From: CAYRFE01 sp964423645 [NCBI: uncultured bacterium]
Lineage (GTDB): Bacteria > Macinerneyibacteriota > Macinerneyibacteria > Macinerneyibacteriales
Direction of reading: 5' to 3'
Length of the DNA stretch: 31,407 bases
Assembly (NCBI GenBank): GCA_964423645.1
Contig: CAYRFE010000035.1
Location: forward strand, 1 to 31,407
Shown: piece after piece, positions 18,801 to 27,600 of the stretch
How positions within the stretch are numbered: position 1 is the stretch's first letter
Layout of the letters: each line of letters starts with the position of its first letter
Position numbers and translations under genes: made by a program
The notes under the pieces: generated by a model
Database searches by the model: none
What the model saw: the letters and a program-made list of their open reading frames with translations, nothing else
Told to the model about the DNA's origin: nothing

Positions 18801-20318
18801 CTTTGCTTCGCTTTCTCGAAGCGCATCCTCGCTTTTTTTGCGTTCGGAAATATCTTCAGTCAGAACGACCACTCGATCGACCTCACCTTTCAAATCCAAG
18901 ATCGCATAAAAATGTTGTGATAGCCATAAAGGGTACCCGTTTTTTGTTTTTGATGTTTTCATCTCCGGTATGAACAAATAACCGCCGCTTTGATATATGG
19001 CGCGAACCTGTTCTTGATACGGTTTGAAGTAGGCATCCCTTTCATCAAAATGAAGCGTATCTCGTTTTTTATTTTTATCGTCTTCAAGTGTCTTATCGGT
19101 CATATTCCATATTTTTTTCCAGGCATCATTATATGACAAGAGTTGTCCCGTACTGCCGCGTACCGATATTCCGATAGGCGAATTACTCAATATCGCTTCG
19201 TTGAGTGCATTTGTCGCTCTGAGGGCTTCCTCAGACTCTTTGCGTTCGGTAATATCATTAAATGTTCCGGTCCATATGATATCGCCGTTCTCAACGGTGC
19301 GCGGAACCGATTCGATGTGAACCCATCGATAGTTGCCCTTTAACCGCATTCTGCCTTCCCAGGAAAATACCGAATTTTGAACACCTGAAGAAGCATTTTT
19401 TTCATCAAAACGTGCTTGATCATCAGGATGAATTGTTGAGATGATCAATGAGGAATCCGCAGCCAATTCTTCTCTGCTGAATCCGGAGAGATCACAATAT
19501 CTGTCATTAAAAAACTCATAAAATGAATACGGATTGTTTTTATCCGACATCACCCATCGAAGTCGATAGATACCGATTTCCTGGTATTTCACGACATCTT
19601 CGTATAACGCTCGACTTTCATGGAGCGATTTTATCGCTTCCTCGGTTCGTTGTTGTGCGTCAATTGAGTCCTGCATCATGTTGAGCGCGGCAATACGAGA
19701 TAATTCAAGTGCTCGATTGGCTTTTTCAAGTTCAGCGGTTCGAGAGAGCACGCGTGCTTCAAGATCTGTCGCTTGCTTTTGGAGTAAAATCGACTGCGTT
19801 TCGATTTTTTCGGTATTCAGTGCATTACGCAATGCCAAGGCGACTACCGGAGCAAGACTTACAAGTAATTCATAGGTCTCCTCTAATCGTTCGATGTTGT
19901 GCAAGTTGCATACTGCCAATGTTGCTACCAACTCGTTAAAAGCCGCGAGAGGTACACGAATGAGCGATGTCACTCCCGCATTTTGGCACACCTTTTTAAC
20001 GGGGTGTTCATTTTCAAGCATTGCCAAATTAAACGGCGTATCATGAGGATTATGCCCCAAACACAATATATCAAGAGCTTCATGAGAAAATATATTCCGG
20101 CGTCTTTCGGGGCACGCCGATAATACTTCATGACCAGCTTCGTTATGATTAAAAAGAATAACGGTTTCAGCGCCCGTCAACTCTCTGATTTGATCGGTAA
20201 GTTTTTTCCCGATATCCTCGGGCTTTACCGATACCAAAAGGTTCGAGAACATCTCAATCGCTAAAAGCTGTTCGGCCTTTGTGGCTTGTTTAGGTATCGG
20301 TTTATCCTTCACGGTCAT
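15840..20318 (-). CDS. GAF and eight-PAS sensor kinase
   Basis: From ATG 20318 (ATGA overlap) the protein has 1492 residues. The ATG is only about 1-2 bases after GGGGAGG. A GTG two codons downstream is 7 bases from it and may be the true start. The order is a GAF domain (about 10-165), a coiled coil, eight PAS domains between about 240 and 1245, each ending in a DITERK-type motif, then HisKA with H1282 in SVSHDLRSPLRSI and a HATPase with NLIGNAWKF, DNGAGF and GTGVGLAIV. There is no receiver or membrane helix. The transmitter closely matches that of the membrane kinase at 12245, so both may use the Rcp1-like regulator. PAS4 is the long subtype with a DPRW segment, also seen as PAS9 of the 24689 protein. 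It directly follows the B12 cassette, which could modulate it. Confidence 0.92.
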   Translation of the reverse strand: MTVKDKPIPKQATKAEQLLAIEMFSNLLVSVKPEDIGKKLTDQIRELTGAETVILFNHNEAGHEVLSACPERRRNIFSHEALDILCLGHNPHDTPFNLAMLENEHPVKKVCQNAGVTSLIRVPLAAFNELVATLAVCNLHNIERLEETYELLVSLAPVVALALRNALNTEKIETQSILLQKQATDLEARVLSRTAELEKANRALELSRIAALNMMQDSIDAQQRTEEAIKSLHESRALYEDVVKYQEIGIYRLRWVMSDKNNPYSFYEFFNDRYCDLSGFSREELAADSSLIISTIHPDDQARFDEKNASSGVQNSVFSWEGRMRLKGNYRWVHIESVPRTVENGDIIWTGTFNDITERKESEEALRATNALNEAILSNSPIGISVRGSTGQLLSYNDAWKKIWNMTDKTLEDDKNKKRDTLHFDERDAYFKPYQEQVRAIYQSGGYLFIPEMKTSKTKNGYPLWLSQHFYAILDLKGEVDRVVVLTEDISERKKSEDALRESEAKFRSYIEHSPIAMFLTDSQGRYTKVNKAASDMLGYTHDELCSLSISDLLTPEHMIYAETFNELKKNGIMSAEIQLQHKNGVEIPIHISAVKLSDNEFMAFCADISGIKKAEDALRKSEERHRVLYETMSQGVVYHNLHGEIEFSNAAAQKILGLSQDELDGRTALDPRWKTIHEDGSPFPGNEHPAMIALKTGEPISNVTIGVYHPKDDRTAWVLVSAVPYFDPHTRKLTGSYAVFTDITENKKAEDAIALSEKKYRMLFKEMLNGFALHEIICNEDGIPVDYRFLEINPAFELLTGLSAKNLVGKTVKDVLPGTEAFWIERYGRVALTGEPDMFMQYTEPLDRYYEVLAYCPERGTFAVIFNDVSERTKAEIIVRENEARLTRAEYVSESGNWEVDLNKKAVYASKGARRVYGVGSENLTLSDIQKIPMNKYREKMDRAFQELITHMTPYDIEFQIRRPDTDEIRDIHSIAEFDAQKNIVFGVIQDVTARKKAEEEIKLYFDVSIDLLSIANFEGFFTRVNPTWTKIMGWTDEELYHESFIGFVHEDDRDSTVRMVESLMRGEGVVGFDNRYRTKDGSYRWLSWNAFALLDRKIIMAVARDVTEKKLSEEILRSNEERLRSALDSANDSFYDWNLITKKGYYNPRLYDILGYTTDEFPPDYDRFVEYIHPEDLSRIEQYDTEYLQNPTGQYDVEFRMRCKDDTYKWIRSRGKVVEFTEDGKPKRLTGIHSDVTVRKRHEEELRALNDDLEQRVAQRTAELSAYNKELEAFSYSVSHDLRSPLRSINGFSQVLYEEYAALMDDSGRDYLRRIMLATQRMGVLIDDLLNLSRITRYDMQRTEVDLAHYAHAVIDELQAGDRDRHVNIYIESPMIEKTDEHLIRIVLQNLIGNAWKFTSKIDDPEIRFYSTTIDGEHVYVVRDNGAGFDMAYVDKLFGVFQRLHTSSEFPGTGVGLAIVQRIISRHNGRVWADSEIGKGASFYFTLGEI

Positions 20319-20914
20319 TCCTCCCCGATAAGTTGACGTGCGTGTGCTTCCGCATCGTGCAGTGAACGCGTAAATGCACACATATCAACCTTTTCAATCA
20401 TGAGCGGTAACCCCGTATATTCACTGAACGTGTGGAGTATATCATACGGTACCGCATGTAACCCCGTATCGCAATACACCATCTCCATGCGACTATCCTG
20501 CATAAATTCTTTGGCGACATCATCGTAAAGTCCCAGTTCTTTATTCATTATCTCTTTCCATCGCAGCGCCCATTCGGGAAGAACAATGAACGCACCTGCG
20601 TGCATCAACTCTTTATATCGACTCTTTCCGAAAAGCATCTCTTCACAGTTGATCGCATCAACACGACCAATTTTATACTCTTCTGCAATATTCAGCATAT
20701 GCGGACTGCAATCTCCCACCACCAACACCATCGGCCTCACTTGATCCGCCATTCCGCTCAGAATCAAACTGAGGCGTTTTTCCAGCTCGAGAGGAACCAT
20801 ATGCAGCATTGAATCCCAAAACATCATTTCGCCGCTGATATCCCCTTGTGAGATAAGATACTCCATTTCTTTTCTCAAAACTCCGCAACATATCCACAGC
20901 GTCGTATCGTTCAT
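20315..20914 (-). CDS. DUF1638 protein
   Basis: This 199-residue protein resembles DUF1638 (PF07796), a family of unknown biochemistry usually found beside corrinoid proteins and MtaA-type methyltransferases. Visible features are an early CCG (Cys9-Cys10), VVGDCSPHML, AINCEEMLFG and a late YCDTGL, so five to six Cys are spread through it as in other members. It has no signal peptide or membrane helix. It overlaps the methyltransferase homologue before it and the kinase after it by ATGA, which ties the B12 cassette to the kinase. It may help corrinoid handling or methyl transfer, but this is only inferred from family neighbourhoods. Confidence 0.8.
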   Translation of the reverse strand: MNDTTLWICCGVLRKEMEYLISQGDISGEMMFWDSMLHMVPLELEKRLSLILSGMADQVRPMVLVVGDCSPHMLNIAEEYKIGRVDAINCEEMLFGKSRYKELMHAGAFIVLPEWALRWKEIMNKELGLYDDVAKEFMQDSRMEMVYCDTGLHAVPYDILHTFSEYTGLPLMIEKVDMCAFTRSLHDAEAHARQLIGEE

Positions 20915-21942
20915 ACTGCGCCGGATTCTTCTGCATAGGCGAGAGACGCCTCGATCATCGCATGCAAATTGTCTTCATGAGTATGTATCGGAACATCAGC
21001 TCCTGCAGTGGAAAGGATATACTTTCCTTTCGAACCGGCTTCACGTAATTTTTCAAGACATTGCTCGTATACCATCCCGCGTGACACAAGCGGTAATTGT
21101 AAAATATCTATATTTCCGATCAATATTTGCGACGTATTGATCATACTGCGTGCAGTGGTAAGATCATCTTTTGAACCGACCGAAAATCCGAAAACATTAG
21201 GAATGTCTTTTATAAGGTCTAACACATGATTGATACTGCCGCCTGAATGATGAAAAACAGTAGGACATTCATAGCTCGACAGAACCTTGTTAAAATGCGT
21301 CAAACATCTTGCTGTAAAAAATTCACGCGGCATTATTTCAGCCGCTGCTAACCCTTCGGTCAGTACCACCGCGGTAATCCCTGTTTCTTTCAGCGCTTTC
21401 ACCCATGCGACAAAGAATTCACCGGTATATGCCATGACATCATCGGCACACGACGTATCAAAAAGAACGGTATCAAGCCAAGTCTCCAACCCTACAGCTA
21501 ATGCGGGTAGCACACACGGCCCTGAAACAGTCGCAATGATCGGCACTTCACGACCGAATCGTTCATAAAGTTTTGCTGCTGATTCGAGTATAAACGGCAA
21601 ACGACCGTCGGTATACGGATCAGGGCATCTATTCTTTAAAATATCTTTTGACTTGGAAAACTTAGGACGTTTAAGGTTGGGCGCTTGGTCAAGAAAAAAT
21701 TCCGTTGTACCACCCCATGCCTCACCTACTGCACTGTAATCGAACGGTGCAAGTAGCATGTCAAAACCGAATTTTTCATACACCGCAGTTTGCGCCGCCA
21801 CATATGTATCAACATTGCTGTAAACTGTACGAAGATCCTTTCCGATGAGCTTCCCTCCGTAAATACCAAGCACCGCAAATACCGGCACACGATCGACCGG
21901 TTTCCCTTGAATCGTGTTCATAACTCGCTCAAAAGCGGTCAT
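20911..21942 (-). CDS. MtaA/uroporphyrinogen decarboxylase-family protein lacking zinc Cys ligands
   Basis: This 343-residue protein has the family's usual length and opening (ERVMNTIQGKPVDRVPVF). Catalytic members such as MtaA, MtbA and CmuA move methyl groups between a corrinoid protein and a thiol using zinc held by HxC and a later Cys. Here the first site reads HHSGG (H231-H232), with no Cys. The second site (STAGADVP, 311-318) has Ala315 where the family has Cys. True HemE is unlikely because its N-terminal substrate residues are not seen. The neighbours, a corrinoid protein and DUF1638, fit the MtaA branch. A structural, ligand-binding or non-thiol role is inferred. AGGTGA precedes ATG 21942, and both ends are ATGA overlaps. 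Confidence 0.85.
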   Translation of the reverse strand: MTAFERVMNTIQGKPVDRVPVFAVLGIYGGKLIGKDLRTVYSNVDTYVAAQTAVYEKFGFDMLLAPFDYSAVGEAWGGTTEFFLDQAPNLKRPKFSKSKDILKNRCPDPYTDGRLPFILESAAKLYERFGREVPIIATVSGPCVLPALAVGLETWLDTVLFDTSCADDVMAYTGEFFVAWVKALKETGITAVVLTEGLAAAEIMPREFFTARCLTHFNKVLSSYECPTVFHHSGGSINHVLDLIKDIPNVFGFSVGSKDDLTTARSMINTSQILIGNIDILQLPLVSRGMVYEQCLEKLREAGSKGKYILSTAGADVPIHTHEDNLHAMIEASLAYAEESGAV

Positions 21943-22601
21943 GTCCGTTCACCTGCTTCCACATGCGAAAGGAGAAGATCACATAATGCACCAACGTCTG
22001 CCGCATTTTTAGCGGTCCCGTCAGCACCGACCACTTTGACAAGCTCGGGACGCCAATTGAATACCGCCCCCCCGACAGCAAGTTTGATCGAAGAAGATAA
22101 TCCTCGTTCATCCAAAAGAATACGTACTTTTTTAATATTCAGTGCAGTTGTTTGCATCATGGCTGAAACACCGATTATATGTGCGCCAATTTTTAGTGCC
22201 TCATCGACAAATTGTTCTGCCGGCACATCATTGCCCAGATCATGCACGTCCCATCCTGAGGCTTTGAGAAATGAAGACACGATTCGTCTACCCAAGCTGT
22301 GATAATCATCTTCAATATTTCCAATAACGATCAATCCTTTTGTATGTACATTTTTATCTTGAGGCAAACAGCGTAACAACACATCCTCGGCAATTTTTGC
22401 GGCAATAAAAGTCTGCGCAAGCGATACCGACTCGTTATCCCACAACTTCCCTACTCGTACCAATGCAGGGTCAAGCATCTCATGAATGACATTTTCAGCA
22501 CTTTGATTTTCATGAATAAAAGTTTCGACAAGATTTTGCGCACCGGTCCTGTCTGAATCGATCATCGCTTGCAACATCTTATCCACCCAATTCGTATCCA
22601 T
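21939..22601 (-). CDS. Corrinoid (B12)-binding protein, MtbC/CarH-like
   Basis: From ATG 22601 (GGAGG five bases upstream, 10 bp after the previous stop) the protein has 220 residues. The N-terminal helical bundle (about 1-85) precedes a Rossmann-type B12 domain with D99-x-H101-x-x-G104, where H101 is the expected lower cobalt ligand, Ser146 in VSAMM and G177-G178 in VGGAVFN. This is the order of methyltransferase corrinoid proteins (MtbC, MtaC). Trp54 in GKLWDNESVSLAQTF lies where CarH-type light sensors have the Trp of their Wx9EH motif, but EH is replaced by Thr64-Phe65. No substrate methyltransferase (MttB, MtaB, MtbB) is nearby. Binding of a cobalamin is well supported; whether it carries methyl groups or senses is open. 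Confidence 0.9.
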   Translation of the reverse strand: MDTNWVDKMLQAMIDSDRTGAQNLVETFIHENQSAENVIHEMLDPALVRVGKLWDNESVSLAQTFIAAKIAEDVLLRCLPQDKNVHTKGLIVIGNIEDDYHSLGRRIVSSFLKASGWDVHDLGNDVPAEQFVDEALKIGAHIIGVSAMMQTTALNIKKVRILLDERGLSSSIKLAVGGAVFNWRPELVKVVGADGTAKNAADVGALCDLLLSHVEAGERT

Positions 22602-22611
22602 ACCGTCCTCC

Positions 22612-24687
22612 TTATGTCCGGTCAGGTTGTGAGAGTGTATCCGGTTCGGCACTACCTGAAGCGAATCCGAGTTCATATCGCACGGGTCGTCCTGTCTCGG
22701 CACATAACGCATTGATCTCTTTTTTCAGTTCTATCATTTTTAGCTCTCGTCCTGTCATCAACGTGTTCAAATACTCCAATTCTTGTATTTTTTTATACAA
22801 TGCATCATTTGCATGAATACGGGCAGAAATATCATTAAAAAAACCGACCAAATAATGTTTGCCGTCAAGTTCTATAAATGAACTCGTGATATCGGCAAAA
22901 ATCACGGTGTTATTCTTACATAAAAGCGGAATTGATAAAGCAGAATTACTTTTATTTTGAGCCATCAATGCGAACTGAGCTTGAATTTCTGAAATTTTTT
23001 CTTTAGGATGAATATCATTCGGACTCATGGTTAGCATCTCATCTGACGAATACCCTAATAATCTGCAAATTACACTGTTGACCTGCACAAACTTTCCACT
23101 TTCGGCATCCGCAACAATAATACCCTCACGACCTGTTTCAAATAGCGTGCGATAGCGTTCTTCGCTTTTTTGAAGCATTTGTTCATTACGTCTGCGCTTC
23201 CTGTTGGTATTATACAATACAATTGAAAAAACAGCGAACAATGTGGCGACAAGAAAAGAACCTACCATAATGATCACGTTTCGTGTATGAGCTAATTTCT
23301 CAGACCGCACACGCGCCGTCACATCATGAACAATTGAAAAAAGGACATCAGATCCTGCGATCTTGACAGGATATGAATATACCTCAACATCATGTATTTG
23401 TTCGCTTTGGAGCTTGTGTTGAAATTTGAAGTAATTCCTATGCTCATCTTGTGCATTTTTCATTTCCTGTTGAACCTGTTCAGGTGAAAGGAGGTTGATC
23501 TCACTTATTTTCATACTGTTCAGATTCGTGTAACCATAAAATTCATATGCGGCCTTGTTCGCATCAAGAATAGTGCCGTCTGACGGGTCGATCAGCATCA
23601 TTACCGTACCGTGATTGTCGAAAAGTTCATGTGTAAAAAAATTGCTGTGCTTGCCGAGATGATATTCACGTATCACTGTTGTCGGTTCCCGTTGAATAAG
23701 CATTGAAAAGGAAGGTAACGCAGAAAACGACAGCGACAATCGATTCATTTCTTTCTCGTTAAACATGAATTTATTAGGACTTTTCATCATTATCGGGAGA
23801 GTGGTAACAGGCACCCCGGATAGGATTTTATTCGCCATCGATGCGGCATACTCCCCTTGAGAATATCCGTGCACAACTTTTCCGCCGACTACTCCCAACG
23901 GAAGCAAAAAATCCCAAAACCCAAACACGGCGGCATCCGTTGATGATCGAATAAAAGAAACACTCTCTTTGACGGTGAATACCACATCTGACGGTGTTCG
24001 AAGATAGGACACATAAAATATAATATCATCTTTTGAAAAACGTGATAATTCCTTTCGTAATTCATCCGGTTCCAATTTGTCCAAATATACTATTTGAGCA
24101 TGTAACGGAATTTTTTTCACTTCTTCTTGAAAAATTTCTTTATTTTTTTGCTCAGTGATACCTGTGCCCGATATCAGTGCGATTTTTCGTGAATTGGGGC
24201 GTAATCGAAGTGCAACCTGCACCGTTTCCTCTACAGAAATAACCTCATTCACGCCTGTCACATTTTTCATGCCTTTTATCAGAGCAGGCTCAAAATTATT
24301 TATTCCGCAAAACACAACGGGCGTATCACCGAACAACACTCTTCGTGAATATACAAATTGTAATGCGGGATCATCACTGCAAATAATAAGCGAAAAATCA
24401 AACCCTTTCTTACCGTATTTCACTTTAAGATACTCTTCAAACGCATTCATGTGATCTACCGAAGAATAGCGCAAGGCGTCAAGATATTCCACATGTAAGG
24501 ATAGGTTTTCTTTTTTTTCGAGATGATCTTGTAAACCTTTCGCTATCGAATCACCCCACTCATACCCTTGATGATACGAATGTAAAATCAACACAGATTT
24601 TTTTTCGACAGGTTGCGCATATAACAACGTGACTTTCGAAATAACAATTAAAAGTAAGAATAGCAGGCGCACCCAAGTGTATTTCAT
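22612..24687 (-). CDS. Membrane PAS sensor with periplasmic binding-protein domain and no kinase
   Basis: This protein has 691 residues. A signal-like N terminus (1-24, LYA) is followed by a domain of the ABC_sub_bind type (about 30-310: SVLILHSYHQGYEWGDSI, CGINNFEPAL, FGFWDFLLPLGVVGG). A PAS domain lies near 355-460, one membrane helix near 470-492 and a second PAS near 505-625. By this topology the first PAS is outside the cytoplasm. If residues 8-24 are an uncleaved anchor instead, it still lies between the two membrane spans. The protein ends in a helix with GRELKMIELKKEIN (647-660). There is no HisKA, HATPase, GGDEF or methyl-accepting domain. The same tail motif ends the preceding gene. 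It starts 1 bp after that gene's stop and is followed by the B12 protein. It must signal through another protein; which one is unknown. Confidence 0.85.
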   Translation of the reverse strand: MKYTWVRLLFLLLIVISKVTLLYAQPVEKKSVLILHSYHQGYEWGDSIAKGLQDHLEKKENLSLHVEYLDALRYSSVDHMNAFEEYLKVKYGKKGFDFSLIICSDDPALQFVYSRRVLFGDTPVVFCGINNFEPALIKGMKNVTGVNEVISVEETVQVALRLRPNSRKIALISGTGITEQKNKEIFQEEVKKIPLHAQIVYLDKLEPDELRKELSRFSKDDIIFYVSYLRTPSDVVFTVKESVSFIRSSTDAAVFGFWDFLLPLGVVGGKVVHGYSQGEYAASMANKILSGVPVTTLPIMMKSPNKFMFNEKEMNRLSLSFSALPSFSMLIQREPTTVIREYHLGKHSNFFTHELFDNHGTVMMLIDPSDGTILDANKAAYEFYGYTNLNSMKISEINLLSPEQVQQEMKNAQDEHRNYFKFQHKLQSEQIHDVEVYSYPVKIAGSDVLFSIVHDVTARVRSEKLAHTRNVIIMVGSFLVATLFAVFSIVLYNTNRKRRRNEQMLQKSEERYRTLFETGREGIIVADAESGKFVQVNSVICRLLGYSSDEMLTMSPNDIHPKEKISEIQAQFALMAQNKSNSALSIPLLCKNNTVIFADITSSFIELDGKHYLVGFFNDISARIHANDALYKKIQELEYLNTLMTGRELKMIELKKEINALCAETGRPVRYELGFASGSAEPDTLSQPDRT

Positions 24688-24688
24688 A

Positions 24689-27600
24689 TTATTCGTCGCC
24701 GTCCTCTTTCAACAGATCCTCTTGTGGTGCAAAACTCAGATTATAAGGAGGCGGCAATCCCGCTTTTTCATACAATTCGTTTATTTCACGCTTGAGTTCT
24801 ATCATTTTATATTCGCGCCCGACCATAAGTTTATTGAAATGTTCAAGTTCTTCTGCCTTTTTCTTAAGTGCGTATTCGTTATGTTTGCGTTCTGTAATGT
24901 CAATAAAACTGATCACTATTTCGGATATGTTACCGGAAGTATCCATTACCGGGAATCCATTCACTATTACCCAAACGATTTCATTATTTCCGGGTTGTCG
25001 TATACCCAAAACTTGATCTTTTATCTGTTTCTTAAGATTTACAATTCGGGTAACTGGATACTCCTCAACCGCAAGCGGGCCGTTATCATCATTTACAAAT
25101 TTCCATGCCGGATCGACTGCCGCTTTACCCTTCAACTGATCGTCGGTTAAACCTAACAGCTCTGAAGCCCGAATATTACTCATAATAATGGACGTGTCAG
25201 GTGCATGGACAACAATTCCCACCTCAAGGTTCCGCATCAAGCTGCGATACCTTTCCTCGCTCTTTCTCAGGAATTCCTCTGCCTGCTTACTTTCCGTTAA
25301 GTCCCTAAACTCAACGGTTCTGACATTTTTTCCTTTGTAGGGAATATTTCTTGCTTCAAGCCTCATAGGGAAACGTTCCCCGTTTTTTCGCAACCCCACC
25401 GCTTCATACGGTTTTTCATACCCGGTAACGATCTTATTCATAACCATTTCTCTATAGTCAGGTGCAACAAGCGTTAAACCGTCCATTCCGCCGGTCAGTT
25501 CTGCCACAGAATAGCCGGTCATGTCTGCAAGCCCTTGATTACATTCTAAAATAATACCTTTGTCATGAATTGCGATACCGCCGAATGATGCATTGTGCAA
25601 TGCTTTAAAGCGCTCTGTGCTTTCTAAAAGTTCAATCTCCATTTGTGTGCGCTCGGTAATATCGCGTGCAGTGGATATGGCACCGACAACCTCTCCGTTT
25701 TCATTCTTTAATGCATTACACCACCATGCCAAAAGTCTTTTTTGACCGTCTTTACGACGTTGCCAGCTTTCAACATAAAACAATGATGAATCCCCGTTAA
25801 AAAGCCGTGACACGGTTTGATAGGTGTCTTGTTCGCCGACAAAATAATATGATGCATCCTTACCGACGACATAATCGCCGAAAAACTCTATCCCCGCCTC
25901 ATTTGCCCATGTATACTTTTTATTCTTATCCACTTCCATGATAATGTCAGGGACCGATTTTAAAATCGCTTCGTGCCGTAATGACAATTCATGCGCCTGA
26001 CGGTCCGATGCTTTTTTCTCGGTGAGATCTTTTACCGCGCCATATAAACGCATACCGTCGTGAGAAGTTGCATCGTGTACACATTCCACGTAATTCACTA
26101 CTTCAATCGGTCGCCCGTCTTTGGCATGCAGGGTAAATTCGCGCGTATCGCTTTCACCGTGACGCAACGAATGAATGACCGTGAATACTTCATCAAAGTC
26201 ATCTTCATCAACCGTGAACAACCAGCAACCGTGTTCACGAAGTTCTTCCACAGAATATCCCGTTAATCGGTAAAACTCATCCGAAATCCAATCGACAAGA
26301 TAAATACCCTTATCATTATGAATGCATGAGTATGCGAAATCGGAACTTATTCGTGAAACGGTCTTATATCGTATTTCCGAACGGATCAATGCTTCTTCCG
26401 CTCGCCGTTGTTCGACCGTCTTCCACACCGCTTCCATTAAAAGTGTCAATTGCAAGACATCGGTTTGTGTATAATCGGTTTTTTTATTGGCGACACCTAC
26501 AACGGCGACAATTTTCCCCATATGAAAAACCGGCACCGTAAGAAACTTTGAAAGGTGCACATGACCTTCCGGATACCCCTTTTTATGAGGATTCGGCATG
26601 GTAAAATCATTGATAATAACAGGAGCGCGAGTACGTACCGCGTCACCCCATACGCCGGTTTTCTCCAGCATGTATATTGTTTGGGGATTGGTGATCATAC
26701 ATTCATACATCACTTCTTTCGACCAACTGTTCAATTCAAATTGTTGAGTTTTTTCATCATAAAAGTAAATATACCCGATCAAACTTTCGGTAATGGCGAT
26801 CACTTCATTGAGTGCATAATCCAAAAATTCTTGTGTTGTACCAGACTCGTTTTGCAAAATACGGACCAACGAGTCCAAACGCTCTTCATTCGTTCGTAAT
26901 TCATATTCAAACTTTTTTCGTTCTGAAATGTCTCGAATAAAAGATTGATACGTGCCGTCAGGCATTTGCTTGGAATTCATTTCCACCCAGATTTCCAAAC
27001 CGTCTTTTTTTAGTAATATTCGTTCAGTCGTGATTGTTTTACCCTCATTCAACAAATCATAGCGTAGCGGAACTCGCTGTCGCTCGGTATCGGAATACAA
27101 CATGCTGATGTTATTTGACACAAGCTCCTCATAGGCATACCCCGTAAGTGATAACGCTTTATTATTTGCATGGAGTATCTCACCGTGAGCATCTCCCAAT
27201 AAGAACGCATCAGGGGCAAAATCCAAAAGCTCTCGAAATTTCTTTTCACTTTCACGTAATAGCATTTCAGCGTGTTTACGCTCGGTGATATCGGTCAATG
27301 ACACCATGACACGTTCATAATTTTTCTCATATCCCGGAACAACATTCCATTTTACGATGACATCAAGTCTCTCACCCGTCAAAGTTTGTACGACGCCTTC
27401 TTTCTTAAACCCGCATTTACCCTCCCACAACGCGATGAGTTCCTCTTTAAATATTTCAAGCGACTCATTCGTTAATGTCCGATCCAATCCTTGGATAAGT
27501 TCTTGCTTTGACGATGCTTTGTGCAACGCAACCGATGCGGTGTTCACATCCAAAATTTTGATCATTTCCACTATTTTGAACACTATTTTCGAATTTGTCA

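Noticed and set aside
20911-21942. True uroporphyrinogen decarboxylase (HemE)
   Set aside because: The HemE N-terminal substrate-binding residues are not seen, and the corrinoid and DUF1638 neighbours point to the methyltransferase branch.
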